The notes: a model not told the origin generated them from the letters alone. Counted from the stretch's first letter, positions 18,059-26,655 are shown. The stretch: DNA of 64,000 nucleotides from Candidatus Eisenbacteria bacterium (GCA_020847735.1 JADLBL010000015.1:1-64000), one strand, 5' to 3'. Translations and numbers: made by a program.

Positions 18059-19183
18059 CTACGCGGCCGGACCGCCCGAGTCACCCGCGGGTTCGGCCGC
18101 GGATTCCGCGGGCTCCTCGCTCCCGGACCGTGCCGCCGGCGGCGACTGCGGGTCGAGCGACGTGCCCACGCCGTCGTCGGCGTCGGCCTCCGACCGGGCG
18201 TGCCAGCTGTCGAAGGCGTGGATGATGTCGCGCACGAGCCGGTGGCGCACCACGTCCTCGGGATGGAAGTAGACGAACTTGATCTCGGGCACGTGGCCGA
18301 GAATCGCCTGGATCTTCACGAGCCCCGAGGTCTCGGGATTGCGCAGGTCGATCTGGGTGAGGTCGCCGGTGATGACGGCGCGCGAGTTCACCCCCATGCG
18401 GGTCAGGAACATCTTCATCTGCCGCACGGTCGTGTTCTGCGCCTCGTCGAGGATCACGTACGCGTTGCTCAGCGTGCGTCCGCGCATGAACGCGAGCGGC
18501 GCGATTTCGATGACGCCCATCTCCAGGAAGCGGCGCATCTTGTCGTACGACATGAGATCCGCCAGCGCGTCGTACATGGGGCGGAGATACGGATCCACCT
18601 TCTCCTGCATGTCGCCCGGCAGGAAGCCCAGGCTCTCGCCGGCTTCGACCGCGGGGCGCACGAGGATGATGCGATCCACCTTCTTGCCGCGCAGCGCCGC
18701 CACGGCGGCCGCGACCGCGAGATAGGTCTTGCCGGTACCGGCGGGGCCGATGCCGAAGACCACGTCGTTCGCTTCGAGCGCCTTGAGGTAGAGAGCCTGC
18801 GTGGGCGTGCGCGGCCGGACCGCCTTGCGGTCGAAGGTGTACCCGGGCGCGCCCTCGTAGGCCTCGACCAGGCTGGGCCGTCCGTGCCCGTTGCCATTGC
18901 CGTTCCGTTCGTGCTCGTCGTCGCGGTCGCGCCGCGTCTGTCCGAGGGCAGTCGCCACGTCAGCCTCCTCGATGACTCGGCCGCGCTCGACGAGCTGCAC
19001 CAGTTCGCCGATCGCGGTCGCCGCGGGCATGACGTCGTCCTCCTCGCCGGCCACGGTGAGCGTTCCGTCGCGCAGGGTGATGCGCACCGGAATCGCCCGT
19101 TCGATCTGGCGGAGGTTGGAGTCGTTCTGCCCCAGCAGGGAGATGGGATCGAGATGCTCGATGGGAAACTTGCGGACGATCAC
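18059..19183 (-). CDS. phoH: PhoH-like ATPase
   Basis: 374 residues. N-terminal KH-like segment (LLGQNDSNLRQIERAIPVRI), then the PhoH ATPase with Walker A GPAGTGKT (146-153), VRPAVEAGESLGFLPGD, PLAFMRGRTLSNAYVILDEA as Walker B, and TGDLTQIDLR. Family members are RNA-linked ATPases that co-occur with ybeY and the HD hydrolase in rRNA-processing gene rows. Start: GTG 19183 with GGAG nine bases upstream, giving V-I-V-R-K-F; the frame to 19417 adds 78 unconserved residues. A Glu/Ala/Pro-rich tail follows the ATPase. Its TAG stop is in the same frame as the downstream 7TM-HD gene, separated by 42 sense codons. Confidence 0.93.
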   Translation of the reverse strand: MIVRKFPIEHLDPISLLGQNDSNLRQIERAIPVRITLRDGTLTVAGEEDDVMPAATAIGELVQLVERGRVIEEADVATALGQTRRDRDDEHERNGNGNGHGRPSLVEAYEGAPGYTFDRKAVRPRTPTQALYLKALEANDVVFGIGPAGTGKTYLAVAAAVAALRGKKVDRIILVRPAVEAGESLGFLPGDMQEKVDPYLRPMYDALADLMSYDKMRRFLEMGVIEIAPLAFMRGRTLSNAYVILDEAQNTTVRQMKMFLTRMGVNSRAVITGDLTQIDLRNPETSGLVKIQAILGHVPEIKFVYFHPEDVVRHRLVRDIIHAFDSWHARSEADADDGVGTSLDPQSPPAARSGSEEPAESAAEPAGDSGGPAA

Positions 19184-19573
19184 TCTGCGCTTCTCCGGTC
19201 CCGAAAAGCACGAAACTCCCGACCCTGGGACTCCCACCTCGGGAGCCGGGTCAAGAGCTCGAACCGTCTCGGGCCTTTTACGGCGAGTCGTTGGGTCAAC
19301 TCGAGGTGCCCTGGGTCTGTGCTCAAGGGGCGCCTGCCTCCTCTGGACGAGAGGGGGGCGTCCCGACGCCGTGTGCTTCCTGCGGCGACCGGAACGTAAC
19401 AAACCGACTCGGACCATTCCACAGGTTCCTGCGAATTCGCAGTGTCCGCCTGCAAGGTATCGGCAGGACAGCGGCGGACTGGAGCGGGGATTGCAATCAC
19501 CCCGGATGGACTCCTCGGGCGGCAGCGCCGCCCCGGCGCGGACGGCGAGGGTCGCCGAAGCGGCCTGGCCGCC
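19184..19573. other. Intergenic region upstream of phoH
   Basis: 390 bases, presumably holding the phoH-pgpH promoter (minus strand). No gene is supported. A two-part stem-loop at 19221-19252 would lie in the 5' leader. No convincing -35/-10 pair at proper spacing was found. Confidence 0.5.
19221..19252. other. Two-tier stem-loop in the phoH leader
   Basis: Outer arms GACCC/GGGTC (19221-19225 with 19248-19252) and inner arms CTCCC/GGGAG (19231-19235 with 19241-19245) nest with an internal loop. It is about 40 bases before the phoH GTG. May be a leader structure or chance in high GC. Confidence 0.3.
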
Positions 19574-20074
19574 TCAGCCGGCCTGCGCGGCTTCGGGGTC
19601 GAGCTCGACCAGTTCGACGCCGCCCTGGACCATCGCGCCCGCCGTGGCGTGCACCGCCTTCACACGGCCCTCGCGGGGCGCGCGGATCATGTGCTCCATC
19701 TTCATCGCTTCGAGCGCCACGAGCGGCTGCCCCCTGACGACCGTGTCCCCCGGCGCGACCAGCACGCGCGTCACCACGCCGGTCATCGGCGCGCTCATTC
19801 CCTGCTGCAGCCGCGCGCCGGAACTTCGCGCCGCGCTCTCGCGATCGAGCACGAACTCGAGCGTGCCGACGCGCACGAAGCGCCGCGCGCCGACGGCCGT
19901 GACCTCGGCGATCGTGTCGCCGCGATCGGTTCGCAGTCGCATGCGGCCGCCCTCGAGCGGCTCGGCGGCGACGTCGAACTCGGCGCCGTCCACGCGCACT
20001 CGCCAGATCGCGCCGCCGCGCGGCTCGAGCTCGACCTCGCGCACGCGCTCGCCGTCCCGCCAGGCGCTCTTCAC
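19574..20074 (-). CDS. Biotin carboxyl carrier protein subunit of an acyl-CoA carboxylase
   Basis: 166 residues. C-terminal biotinyl domain (~93-160) with the biotinylation motif EAMKMEH (Lys125 as acceptor) and APMTGVVTRVLVAPGDTV. The N-terminal ~90 residues form a beta-rich segment (AIWRVRVDGAEFDVAAEPL) resembling the BT/linker part that sits between the carboxylase and biotinyl domains in single-chain methylcrotonyl- or propionyl-CoA carboxylase alpha subunits. Start is GTG 20074, overlapping the biotin carboxylase stop as GTGA. It therefore looks like the detached C-terminal third of an alpha subunit. The carboxyltransferase partner is probably the gene at 35501-37108. Confidence 0.9.
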   Translation of the reverse strand: MKSAWRDGERVREVELEPRGGAIWRVRVDGAEFDVAAEPLEGGRMRLRTDRGDTIAEVTAVGARRFVRVGTLEFVLDRESAARSSGARLQQGMSAPMTGVVTRVLVAPGDTVVRGQPLVALEAMKMEHMIRAPREGRVKAVHATAGAMVQGGVELVELDPEAAQAG

Positions 20075-21591
20075 GCGTCGAGCCCCGGCGCACGCCAGCG
20101 CCCCAGCGTCGCGAACGGATCGCGCGGCGCGGCGGACGGCGTCGCGCCGCCGGCGTCGGCCTCGCGTCCGGCGCCCACCACCTCGGCGAGCGCCGCGGCC
20201 GCGAGCGCGAGGTCGGGCGCGGGCGCGCGCAGAAGCTCTTCGAAACCCGCCAGGAACTCGCGCTCGATCCATTCCGTGTCGAAGGCCGCCTTCGCCACGG
20301 CCTCCGATCGCACGAGCGCGCGCAGGAACGGCAGGTTGGTGACCAGGCCGTGCACCCGGGTCGCGTCGAGCGCCCCGGCGAGCCGCGCGAGCGCCGTCTC
20401 GCGCGTCGGCCCGTAGGCGATGATCTTCGCCAGCATCGGATCGTAGTGGATGGTCACCTCGTCGCCGGCTTCGATCCCGCGATCCACGCGCGCGAACGGT
20501 CCGTGCGGCCAGCGCACCTTGACCGCCCTGCCGGACTGCGGCACGAATCCGCGCGAGGCATCCTCGGCGTAGACGCGCGCTTCGACCGCGTGACCGCGGT
20601 GGCGCAGCTTGTCCTGACCGAACGGCAGCGTATTCGTGGCCGCGACGTGCACCTGGGCGCGCACCAGGTCCACTCCGGTGATGAACTCGGTCACCGGATG
20701 CTCGACCTGCAGGCGCGTGTTCATCTCGAGGAAGTAGTGGCCGCCATCGGGCGCGAGCAGCATCTCGATCGTGCCCGCACCGCGGTAGCGGACCGACTCG
20801 GCGAGCCGCACGGCGGCGGAGGTCAGCTCGGCGCGCTGGCGGGCCGTGATCGCGACCGAGGGCGCCTCCTCGATCACCTTCTGGTGCCGCCGCTGCAGCG
20901 AGCACTCGCGCTCGAACAGATGCACCGCGTTGCCCTGTCCGTCGCCGAGCACCTGGACCTCGATGTGGCGGGCGTGGTCGAGGCGCTTCTCCAGGTACAC
21001 GCTGGCGTCGCCGAACGCCGACTGCGCCAGGCGCCGTGCCGATTCCACCGCTTCCCGCAGCCCGGCCTCGTCGGCGACCGAGCTCATGCCTTTGCCGCCG
21101 CCGCCGAGCGCCGCCTTCACCATCACCGGGTAGCCGATCCCGCGGGCCGCGGCGGCCAGCTCGTCGGCGTCGGCCCCCTCGGCGCCCGGCACGATCGGAA
21201 CGCCGGCCCGCGCCGCGATCGCGCGCGCCGCGCGCTTGTCGCCCATGGCCCGGATCTGTTCCGCGGTCGGACCGATGAAGACCAGCCCGGCCGCTTCGAC
21301 CGCCGCGGCGAACGCGGCGTTCTCGGCGAGGAATCCGAACCCCGGGTGAATCGCCTGCGCCCCGCTGGCGCGCGCCGCCTCGAGGATGGCCTCGACGTTC
21401 AGGTACGAGGCCCGCGCCTCGGCGGGGCCGACGAGGAACGCTTCGTCGCAGACCCGCGTGTGCAGGGCGCCGCGGTCGGCCGCGGAAAAGATCGCGACCG
21501 AACGGATGCCCATCTCCTGCAGCGTCGAGGCGATGCGGCAGGCGATCTCGCCGCGGTTGGCGATCAGCACTTTCCGGAAGGGCGCGGTCAT
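20071..21591 (-). CDS. Acyl-CoA carboxylase biotin carboxylase subunit (methylcrotonyl-CoA carboxylase type)
   Basis: 506 residues; ATP-grasp biotin carboxylase that carboxylates biotin using ATP and bicarbonate. Visible: FRKVLIANRGEIACRI N terminus, IHPGFGFLAENAAFA, KAALGGGGKGMSSV glycine-rich loop, HIEVQVLGDGQGN, ERECSLQRRHQKVIEEAPS, and the active-site EMNTRLQVEHPVTEFITG. The region to ~440 matches AccC; the extra C-terminal part and ending DPFATLGRWRAPG resemble methylcrotonyl-CoA carboxylase alpha. Normally that chain continues into a BCCP domain; here the gene stops and the BCCP is separate, coupled by GTGA. ATG 21591 is preceded by noncoding Arg-rich sequence. Confidence 0.92.
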   Translation of the reverse strand: MTAPFRKVLIANRGEIACRIASTLQEMGIRSVAIFSAADRGALHTRVCDEAFLVGPAEARASYLNVEAILEAARASGAQAIHPGFGFLAENAAFAAAVEAAGLVFIGPTAEQIRAMGDKRAARAIAARAGVPIVPGAEGADADELAAAARGIGYPVMVKAALGGGGKGMSSVADEAGLREAVESARRLAQSAFGDASVYLEKRLDHARHIEVQVLGDGQGNAVHLFERECSLQRRHQKVIEEAPSVAITARQRAELTSAAVRLAESVRYRGAGTIEMLLAPDGGHYFLEMNTRLQVEHPVTEFITGVDLVRAQVHVAATNTLPFGQDKLRHRGHAVEARVYAEDASRGFVPQSGRAVKVRWPHGPFARVDRGIEAGDEVTIHYDPMLAKIIAYGPTRETALARLAGALDATRVHGLVTNLPFLRALVRSEAVAKAAFDTEWIEREFLAGFEELLRAPAPDLALAAAALAEVVGAGREADAGGATPSAAPRDPFATLGRWRAPGLDA

Positions 21592-21670
21592 GGCCGGGCG
21601 CAGCCTACGGCACGGACGCCGCACGGCGCGAGCGCGTCGCGGCACCGGCGCGGCGCGTCCGGGGCGCCCG

Positions 21671-22447
21671 CTACGCGCTCCACTTCGGCGGACGCTTGTC
21701 GAGAAACGCCGCGAGCCCCTCGCGGGCCTCGTCGCCGCGGCGCGCTTCGGCGAGCGCGCGGGGGAGCGCGGCGCGGTACTCCTCCCAGCTCGAATCGGCG
21801 TACAGCTCGAGCAGCGTCTTGATCCGCTTCTGCGCTTCGGGGCCTCCCTTGAGCAGCTCGGCGACGCGCTCGTTCACCTTCGCGTCCAGTCCGGCGGCGG
21901 GAACGACGTGGTGCACCAGACCCAGCCGCAGCGCGTCGGCGGCCCCGAAGCGCTCGCCGGTCAGCATCAGCTCGCGTGCGGCGCGGTCGCCGAGGCGGCG
22001 GATCACGTACGGCGAGATCAGGCCGGGCAGGATCCCGAGCCGCACCTCGCTGAGGCCGAACTTCGCGTCGTCGCTGGCCACGGTGATGTCGCAGGCGCAG
22101 GCGAAGCCGACGCCGCCACCCAGCACCCCGCCGTGCACGCGGCCCACGACCGGCCGGGGAAAGTCGGCGAGGGCGGCGAACATGCCGCCCAGCTTCTCCG
22201 CACCGGCCAGGTTCTGCTCGAACGTCGCGGCGCCGGCCGCCTTCATCTCGGCGATGTCGGCACCGGCGCAGAACGACGGCCCCCGCCCGCCCAGCACGAC
22301 GCAGCGCACGCCCGGGTCATGGGCCAGTTCGTGGAGCGCGGCCGTGAGCTCGGCGCCCATGGCGGCGGACAGGGCGTTGTGGACCTCGGGGCGGTTGAAC
22401 CAGACGCGCGCGAGCGCGCCTTCACGTTCGACTTCGACCAGCGGCAT
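21671..22447 (-). CDS. Enoyl-CoA hydratase/isomerase (possible methylglutaconyl-CoA hydratase)
   Basis: 258 residues, a crotonase-fold enzyme. The oxyanion-hole and catalytic landmarks are SFCAGADIAEMK and RVHGGVLGGGVGFACACDI, with LSEVRLGILPGLISPYV and a C-terminal FLDKRPPKW typical of hydratases of branched or aromatic acyl-CoAs. Being directly upstream of the methylcrotonyl-CoA-type biotin carboxylase suggests the leucine or isoprenoid-acid route, where it would hydrate 3-methylglutaconyl-CoA. Substrate is inferred from context only. Starts at ATG 22447, just after a strong hairpin that ends the preceding surface-protein gene. Confidence 0.88.
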   Translation of the reverse strand: MPLVEVEREGALARVWFNRPEVHNALSAAMGAELTAALHELAHDPGVRCVVLGGRGPSFCAGADIAEMKAAGAATFEQNLAGAEKLGGMFAALADFPRPVVGRVHGGVLGGGVGFACACDITVASDDAKFGLSEVRLGILPGLISPYVIRRLGDRAARELMLTGERFGAADALRLGLVHHVVPAAGLDAKVNERVAELLKGGPEAQKRIKTLLELYADSSWEEYRAALPRALAEARRGDEAREGLAAFLDKRPPKWSA

Positions 22448-22489
22448 GCGGGCTCCGGAGTCGGGGGCTCGATCAACGATGGACAGGGC

Positions 22490-22517
22490 GGCGCGCCGGG
22501 GGCCCGGCCGGCGCGCC
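22490..22517. terminator. Hairpin terminator after the GEVED surface-protein gene
   Basis: Perfect 10-base-pair stem GGCGCGCCGG/CCGGCGCGCC around an 8-base loop, beginning 15 bases after the stop codon at 22532 on the minus strand. No U-tract follows. Confidence 0.6.
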
Positions 22518-22531
22518 GCTCCGGCCCGCCC

Positions 22532-25318
22532 TCACCTCACCCGCACGACGCTCCGCGATTGTACTTCGTCGCCGACTCGCAGGCGCACGACGTAGTGGCC
22601 CGCCGCGAGCGGGCGACCGTCGGTGTCGGTCCAGTTCCAGCGCGAGGTGTGCGCGCCCGCCGCGACGCGCCCGCTCGCCAGCGTCGCGAGTCGGCGCCCG
22701 GCGAGGTCGTGCACGGCCAGCGAGACGTCGGCGTCCACCGGCAGCGACCAGCCGATCGTGAAGCCGTCGCGCGATGGATTCGGCGCGGCGGCCCCGAGCC
22801 ACACACCGCGGCCCGGCAGACCGGCCGTCACCCCGGTGGTGCGAACCGTGACGTTCACCGGATGGTCCTCGGTTTCACCGCCCGCGTAGAACCCGCCCGG
22901 TTCGCTCGCCGAACCGTTCCACGGGAAATCGTCCGCCACCGCCGCCGGGGTGAGCGTGACCCGCATCCACGAGCGGTCCGGGTACTGGCCCGTCTGGAAC
23001 GCGGGCGTCTGGAGGAAGTTGCAGCCCGGGGTCAGCGCCACGGCGAGGTTCTTGACGACCCACTCGGGCGTGCACGCCGTCTGGCCGCACGCGGGCGCGA
23101 GCACGTCGTTCCAGTCGCCGTCGTGGTTCCAGTCCACCAGCACGTTGAGCACCGCGGCCGCATCCTGCTGGTCGCAGTTGTACGCCTCCACGTTCACGAC
23201 GCCGAGCGAGCACTGCGCGAAATGCTTGGGCTGGGTGAGCCCGGCGTCCAGGTCGCCCAGGCACTCGTCCTGGTTCATGGAGAGGCCGATCAGGCTCTCC
23301 ATGCAGTCGGTGGCGACGCTCGGGTCGCACGACGATGGGCCGCCCGACCCGGCCCCAATGTTCACCTTCCCGTCGGTTTCGGAGTCCACCGCCGAAAGCG
23401 GCACGACGTACTGCCCGCAGCCGAGCCAGAAGTGGGCCGGGTCCGCGGGCGTGGCCAGGTGCCGCACGTGGCCGGTCGGTCCGGGGGGCGTGCCCGGGGC
23501 GGCGCCGCACTGCACTTCCTGCGTGCCGGCCGGGCCGACGCCGAGACAGGTCGGGAACGCCCCGACGACACCCGAGAGGTAGGCGTCCAGCTTCTCGGGC
23601 GCGTCGCCGAAGTCCTCGTAGGACACAGCGCACGTGTCGGGTCCCGCGATCGTCACCGGATGGTCCTCGGTCTCGCCGCAGGCGAACGCGCCGCCCGGCG
23701 CGGACGCCGAGCCGTTCCACGGGAAGTCGTCGCCCACCGGTTGCAGTGTCAGCGTGGTGCGCATCCACGCGGGGCCGGCGTTCGGGCCGACGAGGAACGA
23801 GCCGGTGTTGAGCGTCGTGCAGCCGGGCGGCAGGGCGACGGGACGGTTCTTGACCGCCCACTCGAAGGCGCACTCGGCGCCGCAGCGAAAATTGTCGTTC
23901 CAGTCGCCGTCCGCGTTCATGTCCACGAGCACGTTGAGGTAGGCGAACGTGAACTCGCCCGTGTCGCAGTTCATGACGAGCAGGTCCACCGAGTCGCGCG
24001 AGCAGATCGTGAACGTGACCGGAGCGCGCAGGCCGGCGTCGCCGTCGGGGTCGCCGATGGCCTCGTCCTGCCCGAACGTCCCGAAGGGCGCGGGCTCGGC
24101 GACGTCCACCGGCGTCACGCCGTCGCAGTCGCTCGCTCCGGGGCCCGTCGTGTTCACCTTGCCCTCGGGTTCGGAGTCCACACCGCTCCAGCCCGCCGCC
24201 GGGTCGCCGCAGCCGAACCAGAAGCGCGGATCGCCGGGTCGCGTGAGGTGCAGCACGCTGCCCGCGAGCGGGCCTGGAAGCGTGCTGATCGCGCCGCAGG
24301 CGAGGTCCTGCGCGCCGGCGGGCGAGCCGCTCATGCAGGTCGGGAACGCGCCGATCACCGCGCCGCCGTACGCCGGCACGCCCTCGGGCGCGTCGCCGCG
24401 GTCGTCGTAGGTGTCGGGACAGTTCGCGCCCGTCGGATTGGCGATCGTCACCGGGTAGTCCTCGGTTTCGCCGTTGTGCAGTTCCGGGACCGGATCGGTC
24501 TCGACCCCGGCCCACGGGAAGTCGTCGTTCACCGGCCCGTCGCTGACCGTGATCCGCATCCAGCCCTCGCCCGCCGACGGACCGGCGAGGAAGTCCGGAG
24601 ACGTGAGCGAAGTGCAGCCCGTGCCGATCGCGAAGGCGACGTTCTTCACCGCCCACTCGTGGGCGCAGTCGGGCTGGCCGGGGCACTGGAAGTTGTCGTT
24701 CCAGTCGCCGTCGCGGTTCCAATCCACGAGCACGTTGAGGTACACGGTGCGCGGCTGGTCGGGATCGCAGCTCGTGACGTTGAACGTCACGTTGGAGGGC
24801 GAACAGGCGGTGAATGACACGGCCGCGGCGATCCCCGCGTCGTTCGAGCCGTAGCACTCGTCCTGGCCGAACGTGAGACCGAAGGCGCTCTCGGTGCAGT
24901 CCACAGCACTGCCGGAGCAATCGCTCACGGGCGTGCCGCTGGCATTCACCTTGCCGTCGGGGTCGCTGTCAATGCCGCCATTCCCCGCGAAGCACCCCAG
25001 CCAGAACGGATGCTGGCCGGCCGGGAGGACGTGCCGGACGAAGCCGGCCGGTCCGGGCGCGGTGCCGCGCGGCGGGCAGACGAAGGTCTGAGTCCCGACC
25101 GGGCCGGCGATCGAGCAGGTCGGGAAGCACGCCAGCACGCCCGGGTACGCGGGGATTCCCTCGGGCGCGTCGCCCCAGTCCTCCCGACTCTCGGCGCAAT
25201 CGTTTCCGCCGTCCACGTCGGTCGCGCGAACTTCAGGCGGCGAGGCGAGCAGGGCGAGCGCGACGAGCAGAGCGCGGTGTCGGGGCGAGGGCAGAGTGCG
25301 GGCGAACCAGCGGGCCAT
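22532..25318 (-). CDS. Secreted protein with three GEVED-type repeats and FlgD-like sorting domain
   Basis: 928 residues. Signal peptide ~1-32 (ALLVALALLASPPEVRA). Three consecutive ~265-residue units start near 40, 300 and 560 (EDWGDAPEGIPAY; DDRGDAPEGVPAY; EDFGDAPEKLDAY). Each contains LNVLVDWNRDGDWND-type acidic turns (possible Ca2+ sites) and ends in a GEVED-like module with NGETEDYPV or CGETEDHPV. Each unit has many conserved cysteines, suggesting disulfides outside the cytoplasm. From ~838 a FlgD-like C terminus (AAPNPSRDGFTIGW … AAGHYVVRLRVG). ATG 25318 has GGAAGG upstream. Likely cell-surface or secreted; ligand unknown. A hairpin follows the stop. Confidence 0.88.
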   Translation of the reverse strand: MARWFARTLPSPRHRALLVALALLASPPEVRATDVDGGNDCAESREDWGDAPEGIPAYPGVLACFPTCSIAGPVGTQTFVCPPRGTAPGPAGFVRHVLPAGQHPFWLGCFAGNGGIDSDPDGKVNASGTPVSDCSGSAVDCTESAFGLTFGQDECYGSNDAGIAAAVSFTACSPSNVTFNVTSCDPDQPRTVYLNVLVDWNRDGDWNDNFQCPGQPDCAHEWAVKNVAFAIGTGCTSLTSPDFLAGPSAGEGWMRITVSDGPVNDDFPWAGVETDPVPELHNGETEDYPVTIANPTGANCPDTYDDRGDAPEGVPAYGGAVIGAFPTCMSGSPAGAQDLACGAISTLPGPLAGSVLHLTRPGDPRFWFGCGDPAAGWSGVDSEPEGKVNTTGPGASDCDGVTPVDVAEPAPFGTFGQDEAIGDPDGDAGLRAPVTFTICSRDSVDLLVMNCDTGEFTFAYLNVLVDMNADGDWNDNFRCGAECAFEWAVKNRPVALPPGCTTLNTGSFLVGPNAGPAWMRTTLTLQPVGDDFPWNGSASAPGGAFACGETEDHPVTIAGPDTCAVSYEDFGDAPEKLDAYLSGVVGAFPTCLGVGPAGTQEVQCGAAPGTPPGPTGHVRHLATPADPAHFWLGCGQYVVPLSAVDSETDGKVNIGAGSGGPSSCDPSVATDCMESLIGLSMNQDECLGDLDAGLTQPKHFAQCSLGVVNVEAYNCDQQDAAAVLNVLVDWNHDGDWNDVLAPACGQTACTPEWVVKNLAVALTPGCNFLQTPAFQTGQYPDRSWMRVTLTPAAVADDFPWNGSASEPGGFYAGGETEDHPVNVTVRTTGVTAGLPGRGVWLGAAAPNPSRDGFTIGWSLPVDADVSLAVHDLAGRRLATLASGRVAAGAHTSRWNWTDTDGRPLAAGHYVVRLRVGDEVQSRSVVRVR

Positions 25319-25462
25319 GGGTCACCTTCCCTTCGAGGGTAGAAAAGGGCGGTTCCGCCTTGCGGAGCCTGTTCCTCGGGATCGGGGGTCCGGGATGGGC
25401 GGCCGACCCCGGCCGAATTCAGCGTCCGACTCCGGAAGTATCCGGTGGCGATTGCGGGGAAT

Positions 25463-25819
25463 TCAAGGATCCATTGGGCGTAGCGGGCCCCGCCGCGTGT
25501 AGACCTGGACGTAGGCGAGGTGGAGGACGAGCCGGCAATCCACGCATTCGTCCTCGAGCAGCTCGGGGGCGACGGCGTCCACGGCGACCTCGTAACCGCT
25601 CGCCTCGTAGAGCGCCACCAGGTCGGCGGCGCGGGCGCGCTCGATCACGAACCGGCGTTCCCAGCCGTCCGCGACGCGGGCCGGGTCGGGCTGGATGCGG
25701 GACTCGGCCTCGGCGCGAACCGCCTCGCCGCGCACGATCGAACTGAGCGGACGCGCCGGGGGCCCGGCATCGTCGCCGGCGCCCTCGCAACCCTCCCGCG
25801 AGCCGCCCCGCGGTCTCAC
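25463..25819 (-). CDS. Small conserved-looking CxxC protein coupled to the benzoyl-CoA reductase operon
   Basis: 118 residues from a GTG at 25819 that overlaps the bcrD-type stop as GTGA; a longer frame reading from 26392 is a shadow of bcrD. The first ~50 residues are low-complexity. The rest looks like a genuine fold: ERRFVIERARAADLVALYEA, SGYEVAVDAVAPELLEDECV, then a CVDC pair and a beta strand ending YVQVYTRR. I do not recognise a named family. The coupling to bcrD and the CxxC pair suggest a small accessory, perhaps metal or Fe-S related, for the reductase; that is conjecture. It is the last gene of the operon. Confidence 0.6.
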   Translation of the reverse strand: MRPRGGSREGCEGAGDDAGPPARPLSSIVRGEAVRAEAESRIQPDPARVADGWERRFVIERARAADLVALYEASGYEVAVDAVAPELLEDECVDCRLVLHLAYVQVYTRRGPLRPMDP

Positions 25820-26655
25820 CCGCGCCCCCCGGTCGCGCCCGCCTCCGCGCGCGCACCGCTCATGCCCAGCACGTCGAGCCGCCGCTGCCCGAGCAGGGCG
25901 GCGCCGTAGGCGGCCGCGAACTGGACGAGGTCGCCGGCCGGCAGGTTGACGTCCGCCTGCAGCGCCTCCCGCACGACCCGGCCCATGGCGGGGAAACGCA
26001 TGATGCCGCCGATCAGCGTGTACTCGGGCTCGAGCTTGACGCGCTTCATGAGCTGCACCGAGCGGCCGACCAGCGAGACGATGGCACCGTGCATGATGTC
26101 GGCGGGCGCGACCCCCTGCGACAGGTGGTTGATGACCTCGGACTCGGCGAACACCGCGCACACGCCCGAGATGTTCGTCGTGCCTTTCGAGGTCTCGACC
26201 AGCGGCCCGATCTCCTCGGTGGAAAAGCCCATGTAGCGCGCGGTCTTCTCGAGGAACGCGCCGGTGCCGGCGGCGCACTTGTCGTTGAGCCGGAATGAAT
26301 GCACCCGCGCCTCGGGAGTGAGCCGCGTGGCCTTCATGGTCTGGCCGCCGACGTCGAGGATGGTGCGCGTGCCGGGGAACAGCTTCGAACAACCGCGCGC
26401 GGCGGCGGTCAGATCGGTGACGTGGATGTCCGCGAACGCCGCCTGGTGGCGGCCGAAGCCGGTGGCCACCACGTACGCCTGCTCGCCGCGGCGGCGTCCG
26501 GCCTGCGCCAGCGCCGCGTCGAGCGTGCGGTTGGCGACCTCGGTGAGGCGGAAGCCGGTGGGCTCGAGCGCGCGGCCGAGCACAGCGCCGTACTCGTCGC
26601 AGACGAGCGCCTTCGTGTAGGTGGAGCCCACGTCGATGCCGGCGGTGATCCTCAT
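25816..26655 (-). CDS. bcrD: Benzoyl-CoA reductase ATPase subunit, BcrD/BadG type
   Basis: 279 residues of the BadF/BadG/BcrA/BcrD ATPase family (actin/Hsp70 fold). N-terminal phosphate loop [14 protein letters not shown] (6-19), [13 protein letters not shown] (100-112), and the two iron-sulfur ligands Cys127 (NDKCAAGTG) and Cys166 ([11 protein letters not shown]) that bridge a [4Fe-4S] cluster between the two ATPase subunits. It drives ATP-dependent electron transfer to the catalytic BcrBC pair. ATG 26655 overlaps the upstream bcrA-type stop (ATGA). Assignment as D rather than A is by pairing with the next gene and comparison of sequences; the two may be swapped. Confidence 0.88.
   Translation of the reverse strand: MRITAGIDVGSTYTKALVCDEYGAVLGRALEPTGFRLTEVANRTLDAALAQAGRRRGEQAYVVATGFGRHQAAFADIHVTDLTAAARGCSKLFPGTRTILDVGGQTMKATRLTPEARVHSFRLNDKCAAGTGAFLEKTARYMGFSTEEIGPLVETSKGTTNISGVCAVFAESEVINHLSQGVAPADIMHGAIVSLVGRSVQLMKRVKLEPEYTLIGGIMRFPAMGRVVREALQADVNLPAGDLVQFAAAYGAALLGQRRLDVLGMSGARAEAGATGGRG

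Noticed and set aside
19180-19500. Peptide with GPRRFELLT, often seen in translated tRNA-adjacent artefacts, suggesting a tRNA upstream of phoH
   Set aside because: No cloverleaf can be drawn on either strand: no paired acceptor ends and no 5-bp T-arm around the GGTTCGA.
21386-24817. An 1143-codon plus-strand frame across the biotin carboxylase, hydratase and GEVED genes
   Set aside because: Spans three well-supported minus-strand genes and an intergenic hairpin; composition typical of shadow frames.
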